Part shown: positions 54,030-63,494 of the stretch, piece after piece
Layout: the number at the start of each line of letters is the position of its first letter
Numbering within the stretch: the stretch's first letter is position 1
Assembly: GCA_964606895.1 (NCBI GenBank)
Contig: CAZSHX010000012.1
Coordinates: forward strand, 9,577-73,576
Length of the DNA stretch: 64,000 nucleotides
Origin: CAZSHX01 sp964606895
GTDB lineage: Bacteria; Bacteroidota; Ignavibacteria; Kapaibacteriales; UBA2268
Reading direction: 5' to 3'
Translations under genes and position numbers: made by a program
The notes under the pieces: model-generated
Database searches by the model: none
Told to the model about the DNA's origin: nothing
The model's input: the letters and a program-made list of their open reading frames with translations, nothing else

Positions 54030-56267
54030 ATGAGAAAATTATTATTACTCCTTATTATAATAATTGTTTTGCCGTATGCCTCATTCTCGCAGTTAAACAA
54101 TGTTGTGTTTGACAGGTCAACCTGCGGATTGAATATAATTCACAATTCGGCAAAAGTTACAAATCGCTTCGTAACGCCATCGGGAGCACCCTATCCGATT
54201 CAATTCACTATAAATCAATTGCCTTCATCATGTTACACAATTGAAGCCGCCTATTTGTGGTCGGTTGTTTCTTATAGGGCAGGTACACCAAATCCTATGA
54301 TTGTTACTGTTAATAATCCCTTAAGCGAGCAGTCTGTACATACAGGCTTTATGACCGGACAAGCAGGAACAAAATGCTGGCAGGATCCTTGGGGAGAATT
54401 GGGAACTCGTGGCTGGAGAGCTGATGTTGCATCCGCAATCAAGGGAAACGGGAATTATACTTTCGAGTTTAATTTTAATCCTGATGAAATGGACGGCGTT
54501 ACATTGCTGATAATATATAGAGACCTAAATGCCAATTACGAAGGTCATTTGCTTATTAACGATGGTTTGATAACGGTTAAAGATGGTGTGAATTCTGCAA
54601 ATCTAACCGGTCCTCCTGCATGTGCCGCTTCTTCCAATGCTCAGGCATTCAGTATAGTTTCTGATATTCAGAATGGTGCCGGCGGTCAGTTGTTGCTGAC
54701 AATGAACGGAGTTCAACAAGGCTTTTCAAGAAATTTCTGGAATTCAGAAATTGTTAATACAAGCGTTACAGCCGGTCAGTCCTCCTATGCTTTTGCAGTT
54801 GACCCAAATGGTAGCGATTGCTACTCATGGCTTGCCACAGGGGTTTATTTCCAAACCACTACCTGTGCAACTTGTCCGCAAAATCCGCTTAAAAGTATAG
54901 CGGGTGGTTTAGCAGAGTATTGTTTCGGTGGTTCTGCCCAAATTGGCAATGCACCAACTGGTGGGAATCCTCCTTATAAATTTCAATGGAACCCTGTAAC
55001 GGATTTATCTGATCCCACAATCCAAAACCCAATTGCAAGCCCTAAGTCAACAACAACTTATACTCTGACTGTTACCGATTCAAAAGGTTGTTCAAGTTCT
55101 GATAATGTGTTGGTTCAAGTGAATCCGCTACCTATTTTAAACGCCGGACCTGACAAAACTACATGTTTTGGAATTCCTGTCCAAATAGGAAATCCGGCAA
55201 CCAACGGTACTCCAGCTTTCACATATTCATGGAAACCGACCAACGGATTGAGTGCTTCTAATCTGCCGGTTGTTAGTGCCTCGCCAAACGATACCACTAC
55301 TTATATAGTAACAGTTACCGATTCGAAGAACTGCATTGCCTACGATACAATTAAGGTTAACATAATGCCGCTTCCTCAAGTAGCTATTGTTCCTCCTGGT
55401 CCGGTTATAGGCATCTGTTCATGCGATAGTGTAACACTTCAGGCAGATGGAGTTTTTCCGGCTTATAAATGGTCAACAAACGAAACCACAAGATCTATTG
55501 TTGTTAAAACAGGCGGTAATTATACAGTAACGGTTACCGATAAAAACGGATGTGTTAATACTTCAAAGCCGGTTACCGTTTCGATTATTCAGCCGACAGC
55601 TACTGTTGCTCTGCCTCAGACAACAATAGCCGTACCAACCGGACAATTCTTTGATGTTCCTGTTAGGTTGATTTCATCAAATAATCTGGATACATGCAAA
55701 GCAAAGAACTTTTATGGTGAAATCAGTTTCCAAAGGACAATTATGGTCCCAACAGGAAATACACCTAAAGGAACTATGACCATTGACAGAAGGATAATTC
55801 CTTTTCAGGGAATTCGAACTTCCGGCGATTCGCTTTTGGCAACTTTACATTTCCAGGCAACTTTAGGCGAAGTGGAACAATCTTCATTACAAATTGAATC
55901 CTTCGGGTTTGCTGAATGTGCATTCCCTGTAGTTTTACTGAATGATTCAGTCAGGCTTACCAATCTTTGCAAAGAAGGCGGAATTACCAGACTCTTCTTC
56001 TCGGGAATTCAGCCAAGTATGAGCATTCAGCCGAATCCAAGCTCTGGTTCTGCGGAAATCAAATACGACATCCCCGATGGAGGCTTTGTCCAAATTTATT
56101 TAAAGGACTTACTCGGAAATTCCGTTAAAGATGTTTACTCAGGAAATCAAACTTCCGGTGAACATTCCATATCAGCTGATATGTCTTCGGTACCGGATGG
56201 GATTTACATGATATTACTTGTATCTCAGTCAAAAACTATTTCACAAATGGTAGTGGTGAGAAAATGA
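54030..56267 (+). CDS. T9SS cargo with Ig/PKD-like repeats, partner of a double-OmpA protein
   Basis: 745 residues. Signal peptide (MRKLLLLLIIIIVLPYASFSQ). An N-terminal domain (about 25-285) with DRSTCGLNIIHNSAKV, TIEAAYLWSVVSYR and MDGVTLLIIYRDL resembles a DUF3344-like sandwich. It is followed by PKD/gliding-motility-type repeats (YKFQWNPVTDLSDPTIQNPIASPKSTTTYTLTVTD; YSWKPTNGLSASNLPVVSASPNDTTTYIVTVTD; YKWSTNETTRSIVVKTGGNYTVTVTD). The C-terminus is a type A sorting domain (SIQPNPSSGSAEIKYD ... DGIYMILLVS). Ribosome site GAAAGGA. Its stop overlaps the start of the next gene (ATGA), so the two products are made together. Confidence 0.85.
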   Translation: MRKLLLLLIIIIVLPYASFSQLNNVVFDRSTCGLNIIHNSAKVTNRFVTPSGAPYPIQFTINQLPSSCYTIEAAYLWSVVSYRAGTPNPMIVTVNNPLSEQSVHTGFMTGQAGTKCWQDPWGELGTRGWRADVASAIKGNGNYTFEFNFNPDEMDGVTLLIIYRDLNANYEGHLLINDGLITVKDGVNSANLTGPPACAASSNAQAFSIVSDIQNGAGGQLLLTMNGVQQGFSRNFWNSEIVNTSVTAGQSSYAFAVDPNGSDCYSWLATGVYFQTTTCATCPQNPLKSIAGGLAEYCFGGSAQIGNAPTGGNPPYKFQWNPVTDLSDPTIQNPIASPKSTTTYTLTVTDSKGCSSSDNVLVQVNPLPILNAGPDKTTCFGIPVQIGNPATNGTPAFTYSWKPTNGLSASNLPVVSASPNDTTTYIVTVTDSKNCIAYDTIKVNIMPLPQVAIVPPGPVIGICSCDSVTLQADGVFPAYKWSTNETTRSIVVKTGGNYTVTVTDKNGCVNTSKPVTVSIIQPTATVALPQTTIAVPTGQFFDVPVRLISSNNLDTCKAKNFYGEISFQRTIMVPTGNTPKGTMTIDRRIIPFQGIRTSGDSLLATLHFQATLGEVEQSSLQIESFGFAECAFPVVLLNDSVRLTNLCKEGGITRLFFSGIQPSMSIQPNPSSGSAEIKYDIPDGGFVQIYLKDLLGNSVKDVYSGNQTSGEHSISADMSSVPDGIYMILLVSQSKTISQMVVVRK

Positions 56268-58366
56268 AAAAAATACAATTATTAATAATAACCTTAGTCG
56301 CTTTATCCATCAGCTTGAATGCTCAGGAGGATAATGCTTATTCTAAAACCAAAATCGGAATTTTCGGGGATGTAAATTTAAACTCGCATACTGTTAATTT
56401 CCGTTCATTACCCCAAACACCGTGCTGTGGAGATAATTTTCTTACCGGTAAGGGAATCGGACCTTCCCTGGGAGTTCTTTTCGCATTTCCTGTTTATGAC
56501 AGATTATCACTAGAATTGCGTTTAGGTTATCATTCCCAGGATGGATTATTTACCAAAGATGAAGCTCAAATCGTTAATCTCAATGGAGATGCGGTCGCAG
56601 GGAAATTCGAACAATCAATTGATGCAAAACTTCGCTCTATTGCATTGGATCCGATTTTTGGTTATAATGTCTGGCAGGGACTTTATCTGCATCTTGGTTT
56701 TCATGCAGGATATGCCGTAACCCAAACATACACTCAGGAAGAAAAAATCTTAGAGCCTGCAACTGGTAACTTCGAAAATGGCTTAAGAACCAGAATGAAA
56801 TATTCGGGAGATATACCAAATGCGGTAGCTCTTGAAACTTCTGTCCTCGCCGGAGTGAGCTATGAAATACCATTAAATATGAGGAAAACATGGTTTCTAT
56901 CGCCTGAAGCATTTTATGTAATTGGTTTGCAAAATATCGTCAAGGACCTTCCATGGAAAATGAACTCACTTCGCTTAGGGCTGGCTCTGAAATATGCCCC
57001 ATCCAAAACGCATAGTACCAAAGATTATATCATTGATACCCTTCAGGTCCGCTCGAATAAATATACTTTACCTACAATTGTCGAGGGCAATGAATTCTAC
57101 AGCGAAAGAACAGAAACAACGCCAACAAATGAAAAAATACTTGTCAAAGAGATTAGAAGAGTGGATACGCTGTTTACACCTGCTCTGATGGCAAAACTTT
57201 CTACAACGGCTATTGCTGAAAATGGAACAAGAGGAAAAGTTTCTGATATTCATGTCAGCACGCAATTCGTAACCGAAGTATTTCCTGTTTTGCCTTATGT
57301 CTTTTTCGAGAAAAAATCTTCGCAGGTTCCTTCCCGTTACGAAACAGTTAATAACCCTTCGGAATTTTCAGTTGAGAATCTTGAGCCTAATCCTGTTACT
57401 ATTCAAAGAAATGTTCTGAACATTATCGGCAAGCGTATGCTTAATAATCCCGCAACTACAATTGCTTTGCTTGGTGCTTCCGACCCCACAAGCGAGAATA
57501 GCGACTGCAATCTTGCTTCTACAAGGGCACAAGTTCTCAGGAATTATCTGGTAAAAACATGGGGTATTGCAGAGGACAGAATTGCACTTAAACCGCTTAA
57601 AGACCCTTGCAATCCGTCCGCAATTACTCAAACTCAAATTGAAGCCGGTTACGGTGATAACCGCAGAGTTGAAATATCAACTAACGATCCCGAACTATTG
57701 TCTTCAATTCAGGGCAAGAGATACAACGAGCCTTACAAAGTTACACCTCCGATTATTGAGCATGACCCCGCCGGTTCAAGCACCGACGGAGTTGTGAACT
57801 GGATGCTTGTGGGTTCGCAGGGCAGTAAAAAGATATTTTCAATGAGCGGCGACGGACCTCCTGTTAAAATAGAAAATAAAATTTCTAACCAAACAGCTAT
57901 GGAATTGCGGGCAGATATGCCGCTTCAGCTTACTTATATCCTCAAGGATAAAGAAGGCATTACAGCAACAGCAACCGAAGAATTCAACGTCACGAAGGAT
58001 ACTTCAGAAATCGAAATTAAACGCTTGTCACTAACTGTTTTCAATGTCGGTTCGGCTGATGTTACAAAATCGGCAAGTGACGAAATCAAGAAGTTCATTC
58101 AAAACCTTGAACCCGAATCGCAGATAAATATAATCGGCTATACCGACAAACTCGGCGATGATAATTTCAATATGAATCTCTCCAAAAACAGAGCGAATTC
58201 AATCAAGGACCATCTTCAGAAGTTGTCACCTTCTGCAAAGATTACTAGTACAACCGGTGTGGCTTTCACAAGTTTCCCTCCGGGAATTTATTCATATAAT
58301 TCTCCCGAAGAAAGATTCCTCTCGAGAACGGTTCAAATTGAAGTACGTCATAAGATTAAGAAATAA
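56264..58366 (+). CDS. Large outer-membrane protein with two OmpA-like domains
   Basis: 700 residues. Signal peptide (about 1-20, SLNAQE). An N-terminal barrel-like region (about 25-245; GIFGDVNLNSHTVNFRS, FGYNVWQGLYLHLGFHAGYAV, WFLSPEAFYVIGLQ) is followed by a first OmpA-like domain (about 340-485; VLPYVFFEKKSSQVPSRY, IALLGASDPTSENSDCNLASTRAQVLRNYL, YGDNRRVEIST) and a second (about 585-695; SLTVFNVGSADVTKSASDEIKKFIQNL, INIIGYTDKLGDDNFNMNLSKNRANSIKDHL, SRTVQIEVRHK). Two such domains in tandem suggest strong peptidoglycan attachment. It starts inside the stop codon of the upstream cargo gene. Confidence 0.82.
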   Translation: MKKIQLLIITLVALSISLNAQEDNAYSKTKIGIFGDVNLNSHTVNFRSLPQTPCCGDNFLTGKGIGPSLGVLFAFPVYDRLSLELRLGYHSQDGLFTKDEAQIVNLNGDAVAGKFEQSIDAKLRSIALDPIFGYNVWQGLYLHLGFHAGYAVTQTYTQEEKILEPATGNFENGLRTRMKYSGDIPNAVALETSVLAGVSYEIPLNMRKTWFLSPEAFYVIGLQNIVKDLPWKMNSLRLGLALKYAPSKTHSTKDYIIDTLQVRSNKYTLPTIVEGNEFYSERTETTPTNEKILVKEIRRVDTLFTPALMAKLSTTAIAENGTRGKVSDIHVSTQFVTEVFPVLPYVFFEKKSSQVPSRYETVNNPSEFSVENLEPNPVTIQRNVLNIIGKRMLNNPATTIALLGASDPTSENSDCNLASTRAQVLRNYLVKTWGIAEDRIALKPLKDPCNPSAITQTQIEAGYGDNRRVEISTNDPELLSSIQGKRYNEPYKVTPPIIEHDPAGSSTDGVVNWMLVGSQGSKKIFSMSGDGPPVKIENKISNQTAMELRADMPLQLTYILKDKEGITATATEEFNVTKDTSEIEIKRLSLTVFNVGSADVTKSASDEIKKFIQNLEPESQINIIGYTDKLGDDNFNMNLSKNRANSIKDHLQKLSPSAKITSTTGVAFTSFPPGIYSYNSPEERFLSRTVQIEVRHKIKK

Positions 58367-58382
58367 GTTATTCAATCTAACA

Positions 58383-58412
58383 AAAATGGCAGTCCTGAAA
58401 GACTGCCATTTT
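58383..58412 (+). terminator. Terminator after the double-OmpA gene
   Basis: A perfect 12-bp stem (58383-58394 with 58401-58412) with a six-base loop, followed by T. It lies between convergent genes; on the minus strand A-to-T run also helps the mazG transcript. Confidence 0.9.
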
Positions 58413-58456
58413 TTTTATTGCATAATCGAAAGCAGGGTTTATTTATTGCTATAAAA

Positions 58457-59287
58457 TTAGAGTAAATTTTTACTTTTTTCTTCTTCTTTTGCCTCGTCCC
58501 ACAAAGCATCCATTTCGGCAAGTGTCATATCGTTCAGGATTTTGCCGAGGGCAAGAGCTTTCTGCTCGATATACTGAAATCGGCGGATGAATTTTTTGTT
58601 TGTTTTGTGCAGTGCTTCTTCGGGAACGATATTTTCGAAACGGGCGGCATTGACTATTGCAAAAAGAAAGTCGCCGAATTCCTCATAAGCTTTTTCGCTA
58701 TTGCCTGTTAGAAATTCGTGCTTGAGTTCGCCCATTTCTTCTTCAACCTTTTTCCAAACATCTTCCTTGTTGTCCCAATCGAAACCGACTCTTGAAGCTT
58801 TGTGCTGGATTCGTTCTGCCTGAAGAAGTGCGGGCATACTTGCAGGAACTCCTTCGAGTGCGGATTTTTTGCCTTCTTTCTTTTTCAGGGCTTCCCAGTT
58901 GCTCATAACTTCTTCTTCGCCTGTCACTTTTGTATCGCCAAAAACATGAGGATGGCGGTCAACCAGCTTTTTCTGGATTTTTTGGAGAACATCAAGCAAA
59001 CCGAAAGCTCCCCGCTCTTCTGCCATAATTGCGTGCATGATTATATGGAGGAGCAAATCGCCGAGTTCTTTGGAAAATTCGGGGTCGTCGTGGGAATGAA
59101 TGGCATCTATGGTTTCGTAAGCCTCTTCTATCATAAGGTGAGCTATGGATTCGTTTGTCTGCTTGCTGTCCCACGGACACTCCTTGCGGAGGATTTTGAT
59201 TATATCCACCAAGACGATGAATTGTTCTGAAATGTCGGATGGATTTTGGGCTGTGGGTACTTTATTATTAGTTATTTTTTCGTTCAT
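58457..59287 (-). CDS. mazG: MazG nucleoside triphosphate pyrophosphohydrolase
   Basis: 276 residues from the ATG at 59287 (MNEKITNNKVPTAQ). An in-frame ATG at 59359 would add 24 residues that resemble none of the family and is not preferred. Two MazG domains: CPWDSKQTNESIAHLMIEEAYETIDAI with LGDLLLHIIMHA, and KVEEEMGELKHEFLTGNSEKAYEEFGDFLFAIVNAAR, each with the EEx(12-28)ExxD metal motif. The middle has VDRHPHVFGD, GVPASMPALLQAERIQHKASRVGFDW. It removes pyrophosphate from non-canonical NTPs and can lower ppGpp. It is divergent from the FabL-like gene. Confidence 0.95.
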   Translation of the reverse strand: MNEKITNNKVPTAQNPSDISEQFIVLVDIIKILRKECPWDSKQTNESIAHLMIEEAYETIDAIHSHDDPEFSKELGDLLLHIIMHAIMAEERGAFGLLDVLQKIQKKLVDRHPHVFGDTKVTGEEEVMSNWEALKKKEGKKSALEGVPASMPALLQAERIQHKASRVGFDWDNKEDVWKKVEEEMGELKHEFLTGNSEKAYEEFGDFLFAIVNAARFENIVPEEALHKTNKKFIRRFQYIEQKALALGKILNDMTLAEMDALWDEAKEEEKSKNLL

Positions 59288-59399
59288 AGAAATGTTAAAA
59301 AACCTTACTGAAACAATTTTAAAGGCTCTAAAACGATATAATATTGAAATTATTAACAAAAGTTAAAAAAAATATTACATTATATAAAAAGGAAAAATC

Positions 59400-60212
59400 A
59401 TGCAGTCAAAGAACGTTTACGCATTAATACTCGGTGTCTCAAGCGGTTTCGGAAAAGCAGTTGCATTGGCACTCGCCAAACAAGGTTACAGCATTATCGG
59501 TGTCCATTTGGATATGGGTTCGAACAAACAAAGGGCAGATGAACTTGCAGAAGAAATCAGAAGTCATGGCGTTAAAGCCCGCTTTTTCAACGTTAATGCC
59601 GCTGATGACCTGAAACGCAAAGAGATTATTCAGGCAATCGAAGAAGATTTTGCCAATCAGGAAAAACCCCTTCTGCGTGTTCTGCTCCACTCTCTCGCAT
59701 TCGGTGCTATCAAACCGTTTTTTGATAATGATTTTGAAAATATGTGCACCAAAAGACAAATCGAGATGACAATGGACGTAATGGCAAACAGCCTTCTTTA
59801 CTGGACTCAGGATTTGTTCAAAGCAAATCTTCTTGCCAAAAACTCGCGTATTTTTGCTCTGACGAGTATCGGTTCCCAAAGAGCAATGGTCAACTACGGT
59901 GCAGTTTCTGCCGCAAAAGCCGCTTTGGAAGCCTATATCAGACAGATTGCCGTCGAGCTTGCACCTTACCAAATCACTGCAAACGCAATTTTAGCCGGTC
60001 TAACCGATACACCTGCGGCACAGAAAATCCCCGGATTCCCGAAAATGCTGAAGAATGCCAAAAACCATAACCCATTCAACCGCAACACTGTTCCCGAAGA
60101 TGTGGCACAAGCAATTTCGATGCTGGTTGATGAGAAATTTTATTGGATTAACGGTCAAACACTCGGTGTGGACGGCGGTGAAAATATTTTGAACTTCATT
60201 GAGTTCAATTGA
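59400..60212 (+). CDS. Short-chain reductase, FabL-type enoyl-ACP reductase
   Basis: 270 residues. The nucleotide loop is GVSSGFGK (G-x3-G-x-G). The active site is Tyr166-x6-Lys173 in NYGAVSAAKAALEAYI, the spacing of enoyl reductases rather than the usual Y-x3-K. ALTSIGSQRAM precedes it and HVDGGENI-like LGVDGGENI follows. The GxxxGxG loop separates it from FabI and points to FabL. It would reduce enoyl-ACP in fatty acid elongation in the cytoplasm, with NADPH likely. A good ribosome site (AAAGGAAA) precedes the ATG. A different SDR role cannot be fully excluded. Confidence 0.78.
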   Translation: MQSKNVYALILGVSSGFGKAVALALAKQGYSIIGVHLDMGSNKQRADELAEEIRSHGVKARFFNVNAADDLKRKEIIQAIEEDFANQEKPLLRVLLHSLAFGAIKPFFDNDFENMCTKRQIEMTMDVMANSLLYWTQDLFKANLLAKNSRIFALTSIGSQRAMVNYGAVSAAKAALEAYIRQIAVELAPYQITANAILAGLTDTPAAQKIPGFPKMLKNAKNHNPFNRNTVPEDVAQAISMLVDEKFYWINGQTLGVDGGENILNFIEFN

Positions 60213-60222
60213 GAAGAGGACA

Positions 60223-60262
60223 TTGTTTGGTTGTTTAGTTGTTTAGTTGTTTAGGCGTTTAG
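60223..60262 (+). repeat. Five tandem 8-base units (TTGTTTAG-type)
   Basis: Units of TTGTTTGG, TTGTTTAG (three copies) and GCGTTTAG in a row, in the gap after the FabL-like gene. No coding frame crosses them. Confidence 0.7.
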
Positions 60263-60351
60263 TCGGTGAGTTGGAGATTGATTTGGTGAATAAATTTGTC
60301 AGTTTTCATGAACTGATTTCCTAACTATGCTATAGAAAAAGGATTGAGAAT

Positions 60352-60891
60352 TTGGATAGAACAGTAAAAATTTCAAATGAAAGTGATATTTTTCAAGAAT
60401 ACCGTGATACTCCAATTGGACGGCTTCTGGAATTTCATAACTTAAACAGACCTTTTGAAACTTTCGACAAAGCTCAAATGCTGATTGGTATGTGTATGGA
60501 TAACCGAAAGAGTTTAAGAATACCCGATAACTTCGCTTTTATTATTCGTGCAGGTGGAGCTAATCTGATTTACAGCGAGTTTAAAGTTTCCTATGCAATT
60601 GCAATCGGCAATATCCGGCACATTGCACTGATTAGCCATAATAATTGCGGAATGGTAAATTTAATTAACCGAAAAGAGCAATTCATTGACGGCATGGTGA
60701 ACGGAGCAGGATGGGACAGAGAATCGGCGGAAGTACACTTTAACAAGTATTCTCCAATATTTGAAATTGGAAATGAGCTTGATTTTGTTTTGATGGAAGC
60801 TAAGCGTTTAAGGTTAAGATATCCGAAAATATCAGTAGCTCCTTTGCACTACAATGTCTATGACGGACTTCTGTATCTGATTGAGGAGTAG
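60352..60891 (+). CDS. Beta-carbonic-anhydrase-like protein
   Basis: 179 residues with a TTG start. The beta-carbonic anhydrase pattern is present: Cys48-x-Asp50-x-Arg52 in MCMDNRKS, the glycine-rich IIRAGGAN, and His96-x2-Cys99 in ISHNNCGM. These supply the zinc ligands and the Asp-Arg dyad. The N-terminal helix is short and the end reads PKISVAPLHYNVYDGLLYLIEE. The enzyme would hydrate CO2, or the family fold may serve another role; the domain is at the small end of the range. No ribosome site is clear, so the start is uncertain. Confidence 0.75.
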   Translation: MDRTVKISNESDIFQEYRDTPIGRLLEFHNLNRPFETFDKAQMLIGMCMDNRKSLRIPDNFAFIIRAGGANLIYSEFKVSYAIAIGNIRHIALISHNNCGMVNLINRKEQFIDGMVNGAGWDRESAEVHFNKYSPIFEIGNELDFVLMEAKRLRLRYPKISVAPLHYNVYDGLLYLIEE

Positions 60892-61011
60892 AGCAGTGAG
60901 GAAAATTCAAAATGGATATTGAAATAATTTGGACTGAATGAAATATTTTGACGTTGAAAAATTGAATAGGGATTATGTCTGTTGTTAACAAACCTTAGAA
61001 ATAGCTTTCGA

Positions 61012-62382
61012 TCATTCTTGTTTTTTCACATCAGTAAGCAATAACTCAAGCAAGGGGAGCATTTTTTTTAACCCGCCAAGATTTATCAACACATTCCATA
61101 TGCTTTCAAATTTTTTCCAGCCACCGGTATAAAACAAATGCTTCAATTTATGCTTGGAAGAATCATGCATGGATGAAGCTTTAAATATGTTACTCCATCT
61201 GTAGAATTCTTTATAAGCCCACTTATAACCTTCTTCAAGTTCATAAGCAGTTAATTTATTCGGTAAGTAAACAAGGTGACGTGTATCATATAAATCCCAA
61301 TCATATGTTAATATCCTATTATTAACTTTCATTGACTCATAAAGTCTTGTTCCCGGATAGGGTGTTAGCATATGAAAAGTAGCTGTTGTTAAGGCATTTT
61401 GAACTCCCCAGTCGACAGTTCTATTGAAAACATCTTTATCGTCGTAATCCAGTCCAAAAATAAAACTTCCGTTTATCATTATGCCTAAATCGTGTAATCT
61501 TTTAACTGCTCGCTCGTAGTCAAGCTTCAAATTATGACTCTTATTACTTTGCTTGAGGTTTTCTAAAGAAAAAGTCTCGAAACCAACAAATAGACTTCTC
61601 AATCCGGCATCAGCGGCTTTTTCTATCAAATCTCCATCCAAGATTGATTTAACTGTTGCAGCTCCCTGAAAGACTCGGTTCATGCCTTTCATCCCCTCGA
61701 ATAACTCTCTTGAAATTTTAGGATTTCCTAAAAGGTGATCGTCTAGAAAATAAAGATGCCTTCCATTAAGTCTATCAATTTCCGAAAGAATTTCATCTAC
61801 CCTTTGAGTATAAAAAGATTTACCTCCTTGAAAAAATGAATCCTTATAGCAAAAATCACAATGGTGTGGACAACCTCTAGAAATAACCAATGAATTAGGT
61901 ACCAAATACTTTTGTCTTTTTATTAAATCTCGTCTAATAGCCGGCTGATTAATTATTGTTCGACCGATAGTCGAAACATACCTTTTTTTTGGATGCCTTG
62001 CTTTGAAATCCAATAGGAATTCAGGAAATGTTTGTTCAGCTGGTCCTAAAAAAATTGTATCAGCGAATTTTTTAGCTTCTTCAGGTAATGAAGTAACATG
62101 AAGTCCACCAAGTGCTACGAATATGCCCCTTTGACGGTATTGCTTGGCAATTGCATAAGCTCTTTTAGCATTGGTAATATATACCTGAATCAGAACTAAA
62201 TCAGGGGAATCATCAAGGATAAGTTTTTCTACATGTTGGTCCTGCAAATCAATTTCATCGCTTTCATCCAAATATGCCGCCAATGTTGCCAATCCCAAAG
62301 GAGGAAAAAGTGAATATTTAATCGGTCTCCAAAAAGCACTTTTTGCTTCAATAAGTGAAGGCAAAATCAGTTTAACTTTCAT
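61012..62382 (-). CDS. B12-binding domain radical SAM protein
   Basis: 456 residues. An N-terminal cobalamin-binding fold (about 1-125; SLFPPLGLATLAAYLDE, DLVLIQVYITNAKRAYAIAKQYRQRGIFVALGG) precedes a radical SAM core with Cys171-x3-Cys175-x2-Cys178 in RGCPHHCDFCYKDSF. A C-terminal part (about 370-456) resembles the DUF4070 tail of HpnP-type proteins (YPGTRLYESM, WDLYDTRHLVY, WAYKEFYRW). Such proteins carry out B12-dependent methylation or oxidative changes on lipids and other molecules. The substrate is unknown and no hopanoid gene lies next to it. Confidence 0.88.
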   Translation of the reverse strand: MKVKLILPSLIEAKSAFWRPIKYSLFPPLGLATLAAYLDESDEIDLQDQHVEKLILDDSPDLVLIQVYITNAKRAYAIAKQYRQRGIFVALGGLHVTSLPEEAKKFADTIFLGPAEQTFPEFLLDFKARHPKKRYVSTIGRTIINQPAIRRDLIKRQKYLVPNSLVISRGCPHHCDFCYKDSFFQGGKSFYTQRVDEILSEIDRLNGRHLYFLDDHLLGNPKISRELFEGMKGMNRVFQGAATVKSILDGDLIEKAADAGLRSLFVGFETFSLENLKQSNKSHNLKLDYERAVKRLHDLGIMINGSFIFGLDYDDKDVFNRTVDWGVQNALTTATFHMLTPYPGTRLYESMKVNNRILTYDWDLYDTRHLVYLPNKLTAYELEEGYKWAYKEFYRWSNIFKASSMHDSSKHKLKHLFYTGGWKKFESIWNVLINLGGLKKMLPLLELLLTDVKKQE

Positions 62383-62616
62383 GTAATCCTAACAAAATCC
62401 ATATTTATTTATTTAATTTTGTCTCTATTTTTCGATTAGCAATTCCTTTTTTTTAAAATTTGACAATGATTAAAACGAATAATAATTGAATATCACTTAT
62501 TGGTTGCTTGTAGAAATTTGTAAAAGTAGTGTTTTTGATTGTATTTTTTCTGCTTTCAATTCTAAAATAAAATTGTTATCTTTGAGTATTAGAAATGAAT
62601 CGGATATTTATTGATT
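62383..62616. promoter_or_regulatory. Divergent promoter region
   Basis: A TATCTTTG box at 62577-62584 fits the -7 TAnnTTTG consensus for the nuclease gene. AT-rich throughout. Confidence 0.35.
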
Positions 62617-63432
62617 ATGTCTAAACAAAATAAAAATATTCTTATTGCCTATCTCCCTTCGAAACGGGACCTTGGTATTGCCCAATATAAGAATTGGTAC
62701 AGGATTCCTGTCTCGTCCCAAAATGTTCCGAAAATTGTAAAAGATAAGTCTATCGAAATGATTGCTTTCTATCAGCCAAAAATTTTCAATGAAGATGCTC
62801 ATCTTATCAGATATTATGGTATTGTGAAGTCAGTAAGGGTAGTAAAAAGAAAATTCTTGATGAAGGATGAACCCATTAACTTCAAATCTGAAGACAGGTA
62901 TTATAAAATTCAGTTTGAAAAACTTCTGAGACTACCAAAGTCAATAATTAGTTATGGGAGAAGAAGAATACTGTTTATTACAACAACTCTTGAAAGATTC
63001 CACAATGCCGAAGAGCTAAACGATTTATTTCTCGAAAGCCCTATTGAAGAAAAATTTTGGGATGAATTTAAAAGACTTGGAATTTACGCTGAAAGACAAT
63101 ATTTCGAAACAATTGGGAATAAAAATTTCATTCTTGATTTTGCCTTATTCTGCAAAAATCGCAAACTTGGGGTCGAATGCGATGGCGATACCTATCATAC
63201 AGAAAAATCACAGGTTCAAAATGACAAACGCAGGGATAATCTGCTTGAAAGCAGAGGATGGAATATTCTGAGGTACACAACCAATGATATCGAAGAACAT
63301 TTTAATGAATCAATCAATCAGGTGAAAGAGACAGTAAATCAATATGGCGGTTTACTGGATGTTAATGATTCTTCAAAATTCAGATATTTTCCTAAAGAAA
63401 GCAATGAACTGACTTTGTTTGATGATGTTTGA
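62617..63432 (+). CDS. Two-domain protein with C-terminal PD-(D/E)XK (DUF559-like) nuclease
   Basis: 271 residues from the ATG at 62617 (MSKQNKN); the TTG at 62611 would add only two residues. The N-terminal half (about 10-130) has a NWYRIPVSSQNVP segment and IEMIAFYQPKIF, a module seen in other nuclease-linked proteins. The C-terminal half is a Vsr/DUF559-like nuclease: SPIEEKFWDEFKRL, FILDFALFCKNRKLGVECDGDTYH (Asp, then Glu-x-Asp) and KRRDNLLESRGWNILRYTTNDIE. It probably cuts DNA. It could be a solitary defence or repair nuclease; no partner methylase or NTPase lies nearby. Confidence 0.78.
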   Translation: MSKQNKNILIAYLPSKRDLGIAQYKNWYRIPVSSQNVPKIVKDKSIEMIAFYQPKIFNEDAHLIRYYGIVKSVRVVKRKFLMKDEPINFKSEDRYYKIQFEKLLRLPKSIISYGRRRILFITTTLERFHNAEELNDLFLESPIEEKFWDEFKRLGIYAERQYFETIGNKNFILDFALFCKNRKLGVECDGDTYHTEKSQVQNDKRRDNLLESRGWNILRYTTNDIEEHFNESINQVKETVNQYGGLLDVNDSSKFRYFPKESNELTLFDDV

Positions 63433-63494
63433 GAAATTGAATAGGGTAATCAATAAATAAATTCGAAATAATGTAAAAATATCAGGGAGATTTG

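Noticed and set aside
59439..59972. 177-residue minus-strand frame
   Set aside because: Antisense to the FabL-like gene, no motifs.
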